From NCBI RefSeq assembly GCF_038051985.1, contig NZ_CP150291.1:2728001-2792000 (forward strand): a stretch of DNA of 64,000 bases, written 5' to 3'. The notes beneath the pieces are model-generated. The model was not told the DNA's origin. It ran no database searches and saw only the letters and a list, made by a program, of their open reading frames with translations. Below are positions 35,547 through 43,702 of the stretch, in pieces (the stretch's first letter is position 1; the number at the start of each line of letters is the position of its first letter). A program made the translations under genes and the position numbers. Source of the stretch: Solibacillus sp. FSL H8-0523 (lineage in GTDB: Bacteria > Bacillota > Bacilli > Bacillales_A > Planococcaceae).

Positions 35547-36110
35547 TTATAACTGCAGTTCTTTTATTTTCGTTAAGATTTTTTCGTAAACCGGAATCAT
35601 ATGCGGCTCGCTACATTTTTGTGCAATTTCATCGATGTTGATCCAGCCAACAGCGCTATTTTCATCTAGCTTGGCCGTAATGGCTGCATCTTCTTGCACT
35701 TCAAAGACATAGGTTGCATTAAAATGTAAATGCGGTGCTACATATTTTCCGTTCTTCACATGACCAACGACCGGTAAAATATCTAATGAAATCATTTGCT
35801 TTTGTACAGCTTTCACTTCGTTAAGTCCCGCTTCTTCCATCAGTTCCTTCTTCGCTACATGTAGTAAATTCGGGTCTCCGTCCGCATGTCCGCCTGTCCA
35901 ACTCCATGAATTATAAATATTATGGTAGACCATTAATACTTTTGTACGGTCCGGATTTACCGCAAATGCAGATGATGTAAAATGCAAAATTTCGTTATTA
36001 CGTGTTAACACATCTGATAAGGTTGCCATTGCACGCAAGATTAAATCTCGGTCTTTTGTTTCTTGCTCATTAAATGGTACATATAACTCGATTTGCTCAT
36101 GTAACGTCAT
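35547..36110 (-). CDS. Nudix hydrolase with altered Nudix box
   Basis: 187 residues. The Nudix box reads GHADGDPNLLHVAKKELMEE then AGL. Against GX5EX7REUXEEXGU the first Glu is Pro and the Arg is Lys, while the EE pair needed for metal is kept. Family members hydrolyse nucleoside diphosphates linked to another group; several long Nudix proteins of this type act on isoprenoid-like or unknown substrates. The start ATG at 36110 follows GGGAGGAT; the frame to 36161 has no better site. Confidence 0.85.
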   Translation of the reverse strand: MTLHEQIELYVPFNEQETKDRDLILRAMATLSDVLTRNNEILHFTSSAFAVNPDRTKVLMVYHNIYNSWSWTGGHADGDPNLLHVAKKELMEEAGLNEVKAVQKQMISLDILPVVGHVKNGKYVAPHLHFNATYVFEVQEDAAITAKLDENSAVGWINIDEIAQKCSEPHMIPVYEKILTKIKELQL

Positions 36111-36181
36111 CGAAAAATCCTCCCTATGTAGCCAGTGATAACTAGATTGTACTGCATTCACTTAGAAAAATATAGAAAAAA

Positions 36182-36214
36182 AGGCTTTACAAAATCATAA
36201 ATTTCGTAAAGCCT
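36182..36214 (-). terminator. Terminator of yqeY
   Basis: Stem AGGCTTTAC / GTAAAGCCT then a run of seven T on the minus strand. Confidence 0.8.
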
Positions 36215-36227
36215 GCTTAGTTTAAAG

Positions 36228-36656
36228 TTAAGAAATTAACGATTTCACGACTTTTGACATTGTCGCGCCGTCTGCCTTACCATCTAATAATGGCTTGGCA
36301 ATTTTCATTGCATCACCCATGTTCATACCTGAAGTAACGCCAGCCTCTTGAAGTGCTACCACGATTTCTTCTTCTGATAATTGCTTTGGTAAGAAGCTTT
36401 TTAAAATAACTAATTTCGCTTCTTCTTTTTCGATTAAATCATCCCGGCCCGCTTGCTTTGCACCGTCTAATGATTGATTTGTTTGCTTCACTTCACGGTT
36501 AATAACTGCCGTTTCTTCTAATGGTGTTAATTCTGCACCTTTTTCTTTTTCTGCTGCATCTAGTGCTGCTTTCACAAGCGTTAACACACCTTTAGCTAAC
36601 ACGTCTTTATTTTTCATTGCTTGCTTTAATTGATCAAATACAACTGTTTTTAACAT
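36228..36656 (-). CDS. yqeY: GatB/YqeY domain protein
   Basis: 142 residues, entirely helical, matching the YqeY family (QLKQAMKNKDVLAKGVLTLVKAAL, VILKSFLPKQLSEEEI, MGDAMKIAKPLLDGKADG). The fold equals the tail domain of the Asp/Glu-tRNA amidotransferase subunit GatB, but the stand-alone protein has no proven role beyond a suggested tRNA link. In many Firmicutes it follows rpsU; rpsU is not here. AAGGGG precedes the ATG. Confidence 0.93.
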   Translation of the reverse strand: MLKTVVFDQLKQAMKNKDVLAKGVLTLVKAALDAAEKEKGAELTPLEETAVINREVKQTNQSLDGAKQAGRDDLIEKEEAKLVILKSFLPKQLSEEEIVVALQEAGVTSGMNMGDAMKIAKPLLDGKADGATMSKVVKSLIS

Positions 36657-36739
36657 GATAAAACCCCTTTACAAATGAATAAGCAACGAAGCTCATTCGA
36701 GTTATCTCCATTGTACCATGTATACAACGCTTGCATAAA

Positions 36740-37987
36740 TTATTTTGTCACAAATGTTTGTAGCCAGCTGTCCAGTGCTTTTGTTTGTTTCTCTGTTAAT
36801 TTGCCAATTGTTGCTTGCCCATACGGCACTAAGTAATAATTGTTATAATCATTTTCGAACACGGTGTACGTTTGCTCTGGTAGTTGTACTGTATAGCGTG
36901 GTGTTAAATAATTCGTCACCATCTCTTGTGCTTGCCATGCTAGTTCATTTGTGAGTTGATGCCATGCCTCAACTTGCGCATCCGTTACAACGATTTTTGG
37001 AATTGCCAGTTTACTTACCGGGATGTAGACTTCTAAATTTTCAGCTATCCCATTCGTAATTCGCTCATTATAAGATGTGTTCGTCCTATTTACCGACACA
37101 CGAACAAAATCCCCGACTTGTACGTCGACCGCGTCGTAATTAATAAGCCACGCCTTTAACCGTTCTTCTTGTAGAGCGTGCCGTTCTTCTTCTGTCATTT
37201 GCTGAATTTCGTGATAGGTTGTATTTTGAATAAAATAAATCATCTTGCCTTCAACTGCGGCAATGGTGCCTGATTTCGGGACCGACACACCGTAATTTGG
37301 ATCACTCGTCACGTTATAGTATTCCTTTGTTGCTAATAGTTCCCGTTCGAAATTCTCCTCTAAATAATCATTCACAATTTTCTCTGTATACTCCCTTGCA
37401 AAATCCTCAAGTAATTTTGGATTTTCAGCGAGCCACTTTTCATCTAGCTGTGTTGAATAGAGCACGTTTTCGATTAAAATTGGCTGCACATGTGTTTGAT
37501 AGTGTTCGAGTGTCATACCCGATAATTCCTTTAGCTGTTCAAAAAAGGGATTTTCAGTCTCATGATTTAAGGCATTCAGTTGTTGCTCTCTTTTATTATA
37601 CTGCTCATTGGTATACGTCAGGCCTTGCGCTTTTGCGTATGCTTGAATCGCGATGGCCGTTTGATAATCCCGAAATGCGTAATTAATCGTCCATTGCTTT
37701 CCTTCAGAGCTTTCGTGATCGAAACTTGTAAACATTTTCTCTGTCGCCATGTAATAATCAAATAAATCATCATTTTTAAACATGTCAGAAGCTTGCTGCT
37801 CCACCTTATTTGGCAACAGCCACAGCGTAAAACCGATTAAACAAACCGCCATGATAAATACGGGTACAACTAGAAAATTACGTTTCGATGGACGCTTATG
37901 TTTCCCTTCGAGTGCTCGCTTTACACTGCGCTCACTGTCAGACAAATCACCCGCTACATCGATTAATGCTTTTTTGAAATCATTCAT
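36740..37987 (-). CDS. Membrane-anchored anti-sigma-like protein with SurA/PrsA-N-like outer domain
   Basis: 415 residues. A cytoplasmic N-terminal helix region (about 1-38, KKALIDVAGDLSDSERSVKRAL) precedes one membrane helix (about 39-60), and about 350 residues lie outside. The part around residues 105-200 (AYAKAQGLTYTNEQY, LKELSGMTLEHYQTHVQPIL) resembles the helical N-domain of SurA/PrsA foldases. The start codon lies inside the last codons of the ECF sigma gene, so the pair is coupled and an anti-sigma role is likely. If so, the outer domain may sense unfolded wall-side protein. No PPIase domain is seen. Confidence 0.75.
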   Translation of the reverse strand: MNDFKKALIDVAGDLSDSERSVKRALEGKHKRPSKRNFLVVPVFIMAVCLIGFTLWLLPNKVEQQASDMFKNDDLFDYYMATEKMFTSFDHESSEGKQWTINYAFRDYQTAIAIQAYAKAQGLTYTNEQYNKREQQLNALNHETENPFFEQLKELSGMTLEHYQTHVQPILIENVLYSTQLDEKWLAENPKLLEDFAREYTEKIVNDYLEENFERELLATKEYYNVTSDPNYGVSVPKSGTIAAVEGKMIYFIQNTTYHEIQQMTEEERHALQEERLKAWLINYDAVDVQVGDFVRVSVNRTNTSYNERITNGIAENLEVYIPVSKLAIPKIVVTDAQVEAWHQLTNELAWQAQEMVTNYLTPRYTVQLPEQTYTVFENDYNNYYLVPYGQATIGKLTEKQTKALDSWLQTFVTK

Positions 37988-38477
37988 GGTTGAGCACCTC
38001 CCAATCGCCTTCTAATACTGGGCGTAGCTGTTCCCGTGCACGCCTTAACCTTGTCTTCACCGTATTTTCATTCGTTCCGAGTACGTCCGCTATCTTAGTA
38101 ATGGGCATTTCCTCAAAATAGTATAAAATAATCGGCTCACGGTATTTCAGTGGTAGGGTCAGAATCGCCGCGCCAATTTTTGAACGTTCTTCTTTCTGAA
38201 TGAGGTGGTCCTTGTCCGTTGTTTTCATCCACCATTTTGATTCGAATTTTAGTTTTTTATAGGCCCAACTTTTTAAGTAGTCTTTTGATTTATTAATCGT
38301 CAGCATCGACAAATAGCTTTTAAGCTGCCCGCGCTCTTCGTAATTTGACTGCATATATTTGATAAAAACATCCTGCACAATATCTTCAGCGGCATGGCGA
38401 TTTTTCGTGTAAAAGTAGGCAATCCGTAGTAAATGGGTGCTATACTCGTCGACAATGTGCTCTAGCTGTTCATTCAT
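37980..38477 (-). CDS. ECF RNA polymerase sigma factor
   Basis: 165 residues. Region 2 contains LEHIVDEYSTHLLRIAYFYT, RHAAEDIVQDVFIKY and INKSKDYLKSW. Region 4 contains LTLPLKYREPIILYYFEEMP, LGTNENTVKTRLRRAREQ. It should direct RNA polymerase to a stress or envelope regulon, held back by the coupled membrane protein. GGGGGG lies about 9 bases before the ATG at 38477. It is a close relative of the broken sigma gene at 8341-8835. Confidence 0.93.
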   Translation of the reverse strand: MNEQLEHIVDEYSTHLLRIAYFYTKNRHAAEDIVQDVFIKYMQSNYEERGQLKSYLSMLTINKSKDYLKSWAYKKLKFESKWWMKTTDKDHLIQKEERSKIGAAILTLPLKYREPIILYYFEEMPITKIADVLGTNENTVKTRLRRAREQLRPVLEGDWEVLNHE

Positions 38478-38540
38478 CTGCTTCGCCCCCCTTCCCTTAC
38501 ATTGTAAACGATTGCCAAATTGAATACGTTTCAAAATACA

Positions 38541-38571
38541 TAAAAAAGCTACGCGAATTTCTCACGTAGCT
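38541..38571 (-). terminator. Terminator of the pst-phoU operon
   Basis: Stem AGCTACG / CGTAGCT followed by six T on the minus strand, 6 bases after phoU. Confidence 0.8.
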
Positions 38572-38576
38572 ATAAA

Positions 38577-39239
38577 TTAGTTATTCAGTTCATAGTGCTT
38601 GCCTTTGACAAGGTAAAACAGGTGCTCAGCGATATTTGTCGCGTGGTCTGCCGAGCGTTCGATGCAGCGGCAAATAAACGACAGGTTTGTTACTTGTGCC
38701 ACATGCTCACTTGAAATCGAGAGCTTCATTAAATTGCTAATGGTATTGCCTGTTAACTCATCGACCTCATCATCAAGTGCTGCAATTTCTTTTGCCTTCG
38801 CTGTGTTTTCTTCGATAAAAGCTTCGACAATTTGACGTAGCATGGACACCGTTTTATGGAACATTTCTTCAATCGGCTCCACGCTCGTAATAAACGGCTC
38901 TTTCCCGATGCGAATCGTTTCCTTCGCGATATTGACCGCATAATCTCCAATGCGCTCCATATCGGCTGCTGCTTTAATGACAACAATCAGGCGGCGTAAA
39001 TCCGTCGCAACTGGCTGCTGCTTGGCGATTAACAAAATCACACGGTCATTAATCGTTTCTTCTAGCCGATTAATTTTGAAATCCTGTTCAATGACTTGTA
39101 AGGCTAAATCAATATCTTTATTCATTAGCGCATCAAACGATAGCTGCAAGGCGCCAATACTTGTATCACAAAGCTCCATTAATTCCTGTTGGACACTTAT
39201 TAAATCATGCTCAAATCGTTCCCTTATCATCGCTGTCAT
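38577..39239 (-). CDS. phoU: Phosphate-specific transport regulator PhoU
   Basis: 220 residues: two three-helix bundles, each with the metal-contact pattern (IEQDFKINRLEETINDRVI and IAALDDEVDELTGN), plus MERIGDYAVNIA and IERSADHATNIAEH. PhoU restrains the Pst transporter and the Pho two-component system when phosphate is plentiful. AAGGAGGG precedes the ATG at 39239; the frame reaches 39257, overlapping pstB. Last gene of the pst operon. Confidence 0.97.
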   Translation of the reverse strand: MTAMIRERFEHDLISVQQELMELCDTSIGALQLSFDALMNKDIDLALQVIEQDFKINRLEETINDRVILLIAKQQPVATDLRRLIVVIKAAADMERIGDYAVNIAKETIRIGKEPFITSVEPIEEMFHKTVSMLRQIVEAFIEENTAKAKEIAALDDEVDELTGNTISNLMKLSISSEHVAQVTNLSFICRCIERSADHATNIAEHLFYLVKGKHYELNN

Positions 39240-39249
39240 AGGGCCCTCC

Positions 39250-40074
39250 TTATCCAAATCTTCCTGAAATATAGTCTTCCGTACGCTGATCTGTTGGGTT
39301 TGAGAAAATCACGTCGGTTTTGTCATACTCAATGACTTCGCCGTTTAAGAAAAAGGCTGTTTGATCACTGATACGCGCTGCTTGTTGCATATTATGCGTA
39401 ACAATAACAATTGAGTATTGTTCTTTTAATTCCTGCACAAGCTCTTCCACCTTTAACGTTGAAATTGGGTCAAGCGCACTCGTCGGCTCATCCATTAAAA
39501 TCACATCCGGTTCAATCGCTAGGCAGCGTGCGATACAAATACGCTGTTGTTGGCCGCCTGATAAACCGTACGCATTTTGGTTTAAACGATCCTTTACCTC
39601 ATCCCAAATTGCGGCACCGCGTAGTGATTTTTCTACGATTTCATCTAAGGTTTTCTTATTTTTAATGCCATGAATACGTGGTCCATACGCGATGTTATCG
39701 TAAATTGATTTTGGGAATGGATTTGGCTTTTGGAACACCATCCCTACCTTTGTACGTAGCTCCTCTACTTCATAGCCTGAGCTGAATATATTGCGTCCAC
39801 GGTAGTTGATTTCACCTGTTGTTTTCACGATTGGTACAAGCTCTACCATCCGATTTAACGCCTTAATATACGTGGATTTCCCACATCCTGAAGGACCGAT
39901 AATGGCTGTAACCTCATTTTCCTTCATGTCTAAATTAATGTCCTTTAACGCATGGTGCTCACCGTACCATAAGTTAAAGTTACTAGATCCCATCACAATG
40001 GCTTTCTTTTCAGGGGTAATGATTTGAGGTTTCTTCTCAATTGTCTTCGATAAAACTTGGACCATGTTGTTCAC
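39250..40074 (-). CDS. pstB: Phosphate ABC transporter ATP-binding protein PstB
   Basis: 274 residues. Walker [10 protein letters not shown], signature LSGGQQQR, Walker [14 protein letters not shown] and the switch His in VTHNMQQ. Opens with a 25-residue extension before the ABC core ([17 protein letters not shown]). It drives phosphate uptake with PstC/PstA. Only one pstB copy is present; B. subtilis has two. It begins 2 bases after pstA. Confidence 0.98.
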   Translation of the reverse strand: MNNMVQVLSKTIEKKPQIITPEKKAIVMGSSNFNLWYGEHHALKDINLDMKENEVTAIIGPSGCGKSTYIKALNRMVELVPIVKTTGEINYRGRNIFSSGYEVEELRTKVGMVFQKPNPFPKSIYDNIAYGPRIHGIKNKKTLDEIVEKSLRGAAIWDEVKDRLNQNAYGLSGGQQQRICIARCLAIEPDVILMDEPTSALDPISTLKVEELVQELKEQYSIVIVTHNMQQAARISDQTAFFLNGEVIEYDKTDVIFSNPTDQRTEDYISGRFG

Positions 40075-40076
40075 TC

Positions 40077-40955
40077 CTAGTATCGTTTTTGGAACTTATT
40101 ACGAATGAAGATCGCAATCGAGTTCATCGTCAGTAGCACAATCATCAGCACCATAATGCCGGCCGATGCGACCAATTGGAATTCTTCTTGCGGACGTTTT
40201 GCCCAGTCAAAAATTTGCATTGGCAATGCGGTAAATGTATCTAAATAGCCTGTCGGTAAGAATTGTAAAATTACCGGAATTCCGATTACTACTAGCGGGG
40301 CTGTTTCCCCAATGGCACGTGAGAGCGCTAAAATACTACCTGTTAGAATCCCGGGAATTGCTGCTGGTAATACGACACGTACAATCGTTTGCCACTTTGT
40401 TGCGCCCATCCCAAACGAGGCTTCTCGTTGTTCCTTTGGTACCGCACGAATCGCTTCTTGTGAGGCCACAATAATCACCGGCAAAATAAGTAAACTCATC
40501 GTCAATCCCGCTGCTAAAATACTTTTATCAAAGCCAAATAATCTAACAAAGATCGTTAACCCAAGTAAACCAAAGACAATGGATGGCACCCCTGCTAAAT
40601 TCGAGATATTCATGCGAATAAAGTCATTGAGCTTGTTTTGCTTGGCGTATTCTTCTAAGTAAATGGCCGTGCTCACACCTAAAATAATCGAAACCGGTGC
40701 AACCACACTCATGAGCCATAGTGAACCAATCAACGCTGCTTTAATCCCTGCATTTGCTGGAATACGTGATGCAAAGTTCGTTAAAAATTGCCAGTCAAAG
40801 TGACCGACACCTTGCGATAAGATTCGACCGATAAGCATCGTTAGTGAAATAAGGGCAAAGCTTGTTGCTAAAATGAATATGGTTTTCCATATCTTATTAG
40901 CAGAAAGTCGTTTCGTCATTCGTTTCATGACGATATCTTCTTGCATATAGCGCAT
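40077..40955 (-). CDS. pstA: Phosphate ABC transporter permease PstA
   Basis: 292 residues with six membrane helices (about 28-50, 80-105, 120-150, 155-175, 205-230 and 260-282). The cytoplasmic coupling loop [25 protein letters not shown] contacts PstB. GAGGAGT precedes the ATG at 40955, only one base after the pstC stop. It forms the membrane channel with PstC. Confidence 0.97.
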   Translation of the reverse strand: MRYMQEDIVMKRMTKRLSANKIWKTIFILATSFALISLTMLIGRILSQGVGHFDWQFLTNFASRIPANAGIKAALIGSLWLMSVVAPVSIILGVSTAIYLEEYAKQNKLNDFIRMNISNLAGVPSIVFGLLGLTIFVRLFGFDKSILAAGLTMSLLILPVIIVASQEAIRAVPKEQREASFGMGATKWQTIVRVVLPAAIPGILTGSILALSRAIGETAPLVVIGIPVILQFLPTGYLDTFTALPMQIFDWAKRPQEEFQLVASAGIMVLMIVLLTMNSIAIFIRNKFQKRY

Positions 40956-40956
40956 A

Positions 40957-41901
40957 TTAATACTCCTCTCGGAAGCGTTTTGAAATATAAGTTGCCAGTA
41001 AATTCATCAGTAATGTAAAGATAAATAATGTAAAGCCGACTGCGTAAATTGAGTAGTAAATCGTCGTCCCGTAGCCTGCGTCACCCGTTGTGACTTGTAC
41101 AATATAGGCCGTCATTGTTTGAATGGAGTCGGTGAAACCAAAATCAAATTTCGGCGTTGAACCACCTGCCAGTGATACGATCATCGTTTCACCAATGGCA
41201 CGAGACACACCAAGTACAACAGATGCTACAATTCCTGATAATGCTGCTGGTAACACAACTTTCACTGCCACTTCAAACTTTGTTGCTCCTAAGCCAAGAG
41301 CCCCCTCGCGAATCGAACTTGGTACTGAACTCATCGCATCTTCTGACATTGACGTAATCATCGGTAAAATCATAACCCCGACAACAATCCCCGGACTAAT
41401 CGCATTGAAAATTTTTAAATTTGGAATAAGTACTTGTAAAATTGGCGTTATGAATGATAATGCGAAAAACCCATAAACAATTGTTGGCACCCCTGCAAGC
41501 ACCTCTAAAATCGGCTTTACGATTTTACGAATACGCTCCGAGGCATATTCACTTAAGTAAATCGCCGCCCCTAAACCAAACGGCACCGCAACTAAAATCG
41601 CAATTGCTGTCACCTTTAATGTTCCAATAATTAATGGCAAGATTCCATAAAGAGGCTCTTTCCCTGAGAACGGCAGCCATTCTGTCCCAAATAAGTAGTC
41701 TGTAATCGATACACGTGAGAAAAATTCAATCGTTTCAAAAATAAGTGTAAAGACAATACCGAATGTAGTTAATACGGAAATTGTCGCTGCTAAAAATAGC
41801 AATACGGGAACACATTTTTCAAGCAGCTTTTTCCCTTTTCGTTTACGTGCGGTCTCGATCAATTGCTGAACACTTGGTCGCTCCTGTTGTTTGAGCGTCA
41901 T
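40957..41901 (-). CDS. pstC: Phosphate ABC transporter permease PstC
   Basis: 314 residues. A basic cytoplasmic N-terminus (ETARKRKGKKLLEKCV) is followed by six membrane helices and the coupling motif EDAMSSVPSSIREGALGLGATKFEV. GGAAGGGG before the ATG at 41901 supports this start over the longer frame from 41919. A hairpin with terminator character separates it from pstS, likely lowering permease output relative to the binding protein. Confidence 0.97.
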   Translation of the reverse strand: MTLKQQERPSVQQLIETARKRKGKKLLEKCVPVLLFLAATISVLTTFGIVFTLIFETIEFFSRVSITDYLFGTEWLPFSGKEPLYGILPLIIGTLKVTAIAILVAVPFGLGAAIYLSEYASERIRKIVKPILEVLAGVPTIVYGFFALSFITPILQVLIPNLKIFNAISPGIVVGVMILPMITSMSEDAMSSVPSSIREGALGLGATKFEVAVKVVLPAALSGIVASVVLGVSRAIGETMIVSLAGGSTPKFDFGFTDSIQTMTAYIVQVTTGDAGYGTTIYYSIYAVGFTLFIFTLLMNLLATYISKRFREEY

Positions 41902-42013
41902 GAGGAAAACCCCTTCCAAAAAATTTTAGAAAAACACATTTCTCACCAAATAGCGTGAAACGATGTCGCATCTTTGTGGATTTCCTTAAAAGGATTATCC
42001 TTTTTTATCCACT

Positions 42014-42050
42014 AAAAAATCGTGTATGGTGCGAGGCCCACACACGATTT
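42014..42050 (-). terminator. Attenuating terminator between pstS and pstC
   Basis: Stem AAATCGTGT / ACACGATTT with inner pairs and six T on the minus strand, 18 bases after the pstS stop. Confidence 0.75.
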
Positions 42051-42067
42051 CATTATTGTCTTTACGA

Positions 42068-43030
42068 CTACTTCAAGCCTTCTAACTGCTTTAAACTTGC
42101 CTCATATTTATCAGCTGGTAAGCTAACATAGCCTACAACCTCTGCCATTTCACCCGCGTTTGCTAATGTGAACTTAATGAAATCATACGTTGCTTCACTG
42201 TCTTTCACCGCGCTATTTTTCACATAAATGAATAGTGGACGTGATAATGGTGAATAGTCACCTGATTCAATCGTGTCATTTGTTGGCTCGACACCATTTA
42301 CCGTTACCACTTGTAATTTATCTTTATTTTCTAAGTAATACGCATAACCGAAGTAGCCTATTGCGTTTACATCACCTGTAACCCCTTGAACAAGCACGTT
42401 ATCATCTTCAGAAAGCATTGCATCCTTTACAATGTCTTCCCCATCTAAAATGACCTCATCAAAGTAGTCATACGTACCTGAATCTGAGCCTGGTGAGTAG
42501 AATACGATTTCTTCAGCTGGCCAAGATGCGTCGATATCCGACCATTTTTTCTTTGTACCGTCTTCAATCCAAATTTTTTGTAATTGCTCAACTGTTAAAT
42601 CTTTCGCCCATGTATTGTCTGGGTGAACGACTACCGATAAGCCGTCATAGGCTAATTCAAACTCTGTGTATTCGATGCCTGCTGCTTTTAATTTTTCTAC
42701 TTCTGTATCTTTAATTGGACGTGATGCATTTGAGAAATCTGTTTCACCATTGATGAATTTTTCAAAGCCGCCACCTGTACCCGATACACCAACTGCAACA
42801 CGTACATCCTTTTGCACTGCTGCGTATTCTTCAACTAATGCTTCTGTAATTGGGGCCACTGTTGATGAACCATCTCCTACTACATTGCCTGTTAATTCAG
42901 CGCTCCCTGATTCAGCTTGCTCTGTGTTATTTTCTGCTGATGTTAATGTTTCTTCTCCGTCACCACACGCCGCTAAAAATAATGCCGAACCTAGAATAGC
43001 TGTTGATGTTAAGTACTTCCACTTTTTCAT
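42068..43030 (-). CDS. pstS: Phosphate-binding lipoprotein PstS
   Basis: 320 residues. A lipoprotein signal with lipobox LAAC (about Cys22) is followed by the phosphate-binding fold: GDGSSTVAPITEAL (P-loop-like contact), GVSGTGGGFEKFINGETDFSNASRPI and YSPGSDSGTYDYF. It captures phosphate outside the membrane for PstCA. First gene of the operon, with a Pho-box-like site upstream. A GAGGCA site precedes the ATG. Confidence 0.97.
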   Translation of the reverse strand: MKKWKYLTSTAILGSALFLAACGDGEETLTSAENNTEQAESGSAELTGNVVGDGSSTVAPITEALVEEYAAVQKDVRVAVGVSGTGGGFEKFINGETDFSNASRPIKDTEVEKLKAAGIEYTEFELAYDGLSVVVHPDNTWAKDLTVEQLQKIWIEDGTKKKWSDIDASWPAEEIVFYSPGSDSGTYDYFDEVILDGEDIVKDAMLSEDDNVLVQGVTGDVNAIGYFGYAYYLENKDKLQVVTVNGVEPTNDTIESGDYSPLSRPLFIYVKNSAVKDSEATYDFIKFTLANAGEMAEVVGYVSLPADKYEASLKQLEGLK

Positions 43031-43115
43031 TTGATTTGCCTCCGCTTGTTAAAAGAATTGTTTTTTCTTACAATTCAAACTATAAAGTGAATTTGTTGAG
43101 TTACTATATTTATAG

Positions 43116-43132
43116 CGTTAAGTGAACGTTAA
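43116..43132 (-). promoter_or_regulatory. PhoP-box-like direct repeat upstream of pstS
   Basis: TTAACG (43127-43132) and TTAACG (43116-43121) separated by 5 bases give the 11-base period of PhoP sites (TTMACA-type). It lies about 90 bases before the pstS start. Phosphate-starvation induction by PhoPR is the expected meaning. Confidence 0.6.
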
Positions 43133-43145
43133 GCATTGTAAATAA

Positions 43146-43180
43146 AAAAGACAATTTGCAAATTTCTTTAGCAAATTGTC
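43146..43180 (-). terminator. Terminator of the 43236-43649 gene
   Basis: Perfect stem GACAATTTGC / GCAAATTGTC followed by TTTTTTATTT on the minus strand. Confidence 0.8.
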
Positions 43181-43235
43181 TTAATTTGATAGTTATTAGA
43201 TATTTATTGTAAATTTTGTAATAGCATATTCTCTA

Positions 43236-43649
43236 TTACTGTATCTTTTTCACTTCTTTAATATCGATCAGCTTTACTTCATGCTCTGTTGTTGTCGAGG
43301 GTGCTTTTTTTGTTTTAATCGTATGTACGTGTAACAGAATCGTTTTTGCGTCACGCGCTTTTGCGTAGCCTTCAAATGTTGCATTATAGAACACGGTACC
43401 ATCTCGTAGAGTAACCGTAGCTTTTTTAGCATCAACGAAATCTCGTAAAAACGGATACGCTTTAACATTACGTTCACGTTCTGCACGTACGAGGCGTGGT
43501 TCTAATATGTAGAGTAGACCTTGGAAGGTTACTACATAAAAGATAGACAGTAAAATAATTAACCAAGCCGGTGTTTTCATCACTGCTAAAATAATCGCAT
43601 TACTCAATGCACCTAAAATGACGACTGTATGCATTACTTTTTTTCGCAT
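43236..43649 (-). CDS. Hypothetical membrane protein
   Basis: 137 residues: two membrane helices (about 8-24 and 27-48) then a cytoplasmic basic domain containing TVTLRDGTVFYNATFEGYAK and HEVKLIDIKEV, strand-rich. No family recognised. It lies between the PBP gene and pstS, separated from each by a terminator, so it is probably transcribed alone. GGAGAAT precedes the ATG. Confidence 0.65.
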   Translation of the reverse strand: MRKKVMHTVVILGALSNAIILAVMKTPAWLIILLSIFYVVTFQGLLYILEPRLVRAERERNVKAYPFLRDFVDAKKATVTLRDGTVFYNATFEGYAKARDAKTILLHVHTIKTKKAPSTTTEHEVKLIDIKEVKKIQ

Positions 43650-43663
43650 AGTTATTCTCCTTT

Positions 43664-43697
43664 AAAAAACTCCTGTAGCACATGTACTACAGGAGTT
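43664..43697 (-). terminator. Terminator of the PBP gene
   Basis: Stem AACTCCTGTAG / CTACAGGAGTT followed by six T on the minus strand. Confidence 0.85.
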
Positions 43698-43702
43698 ACA
43701 TT

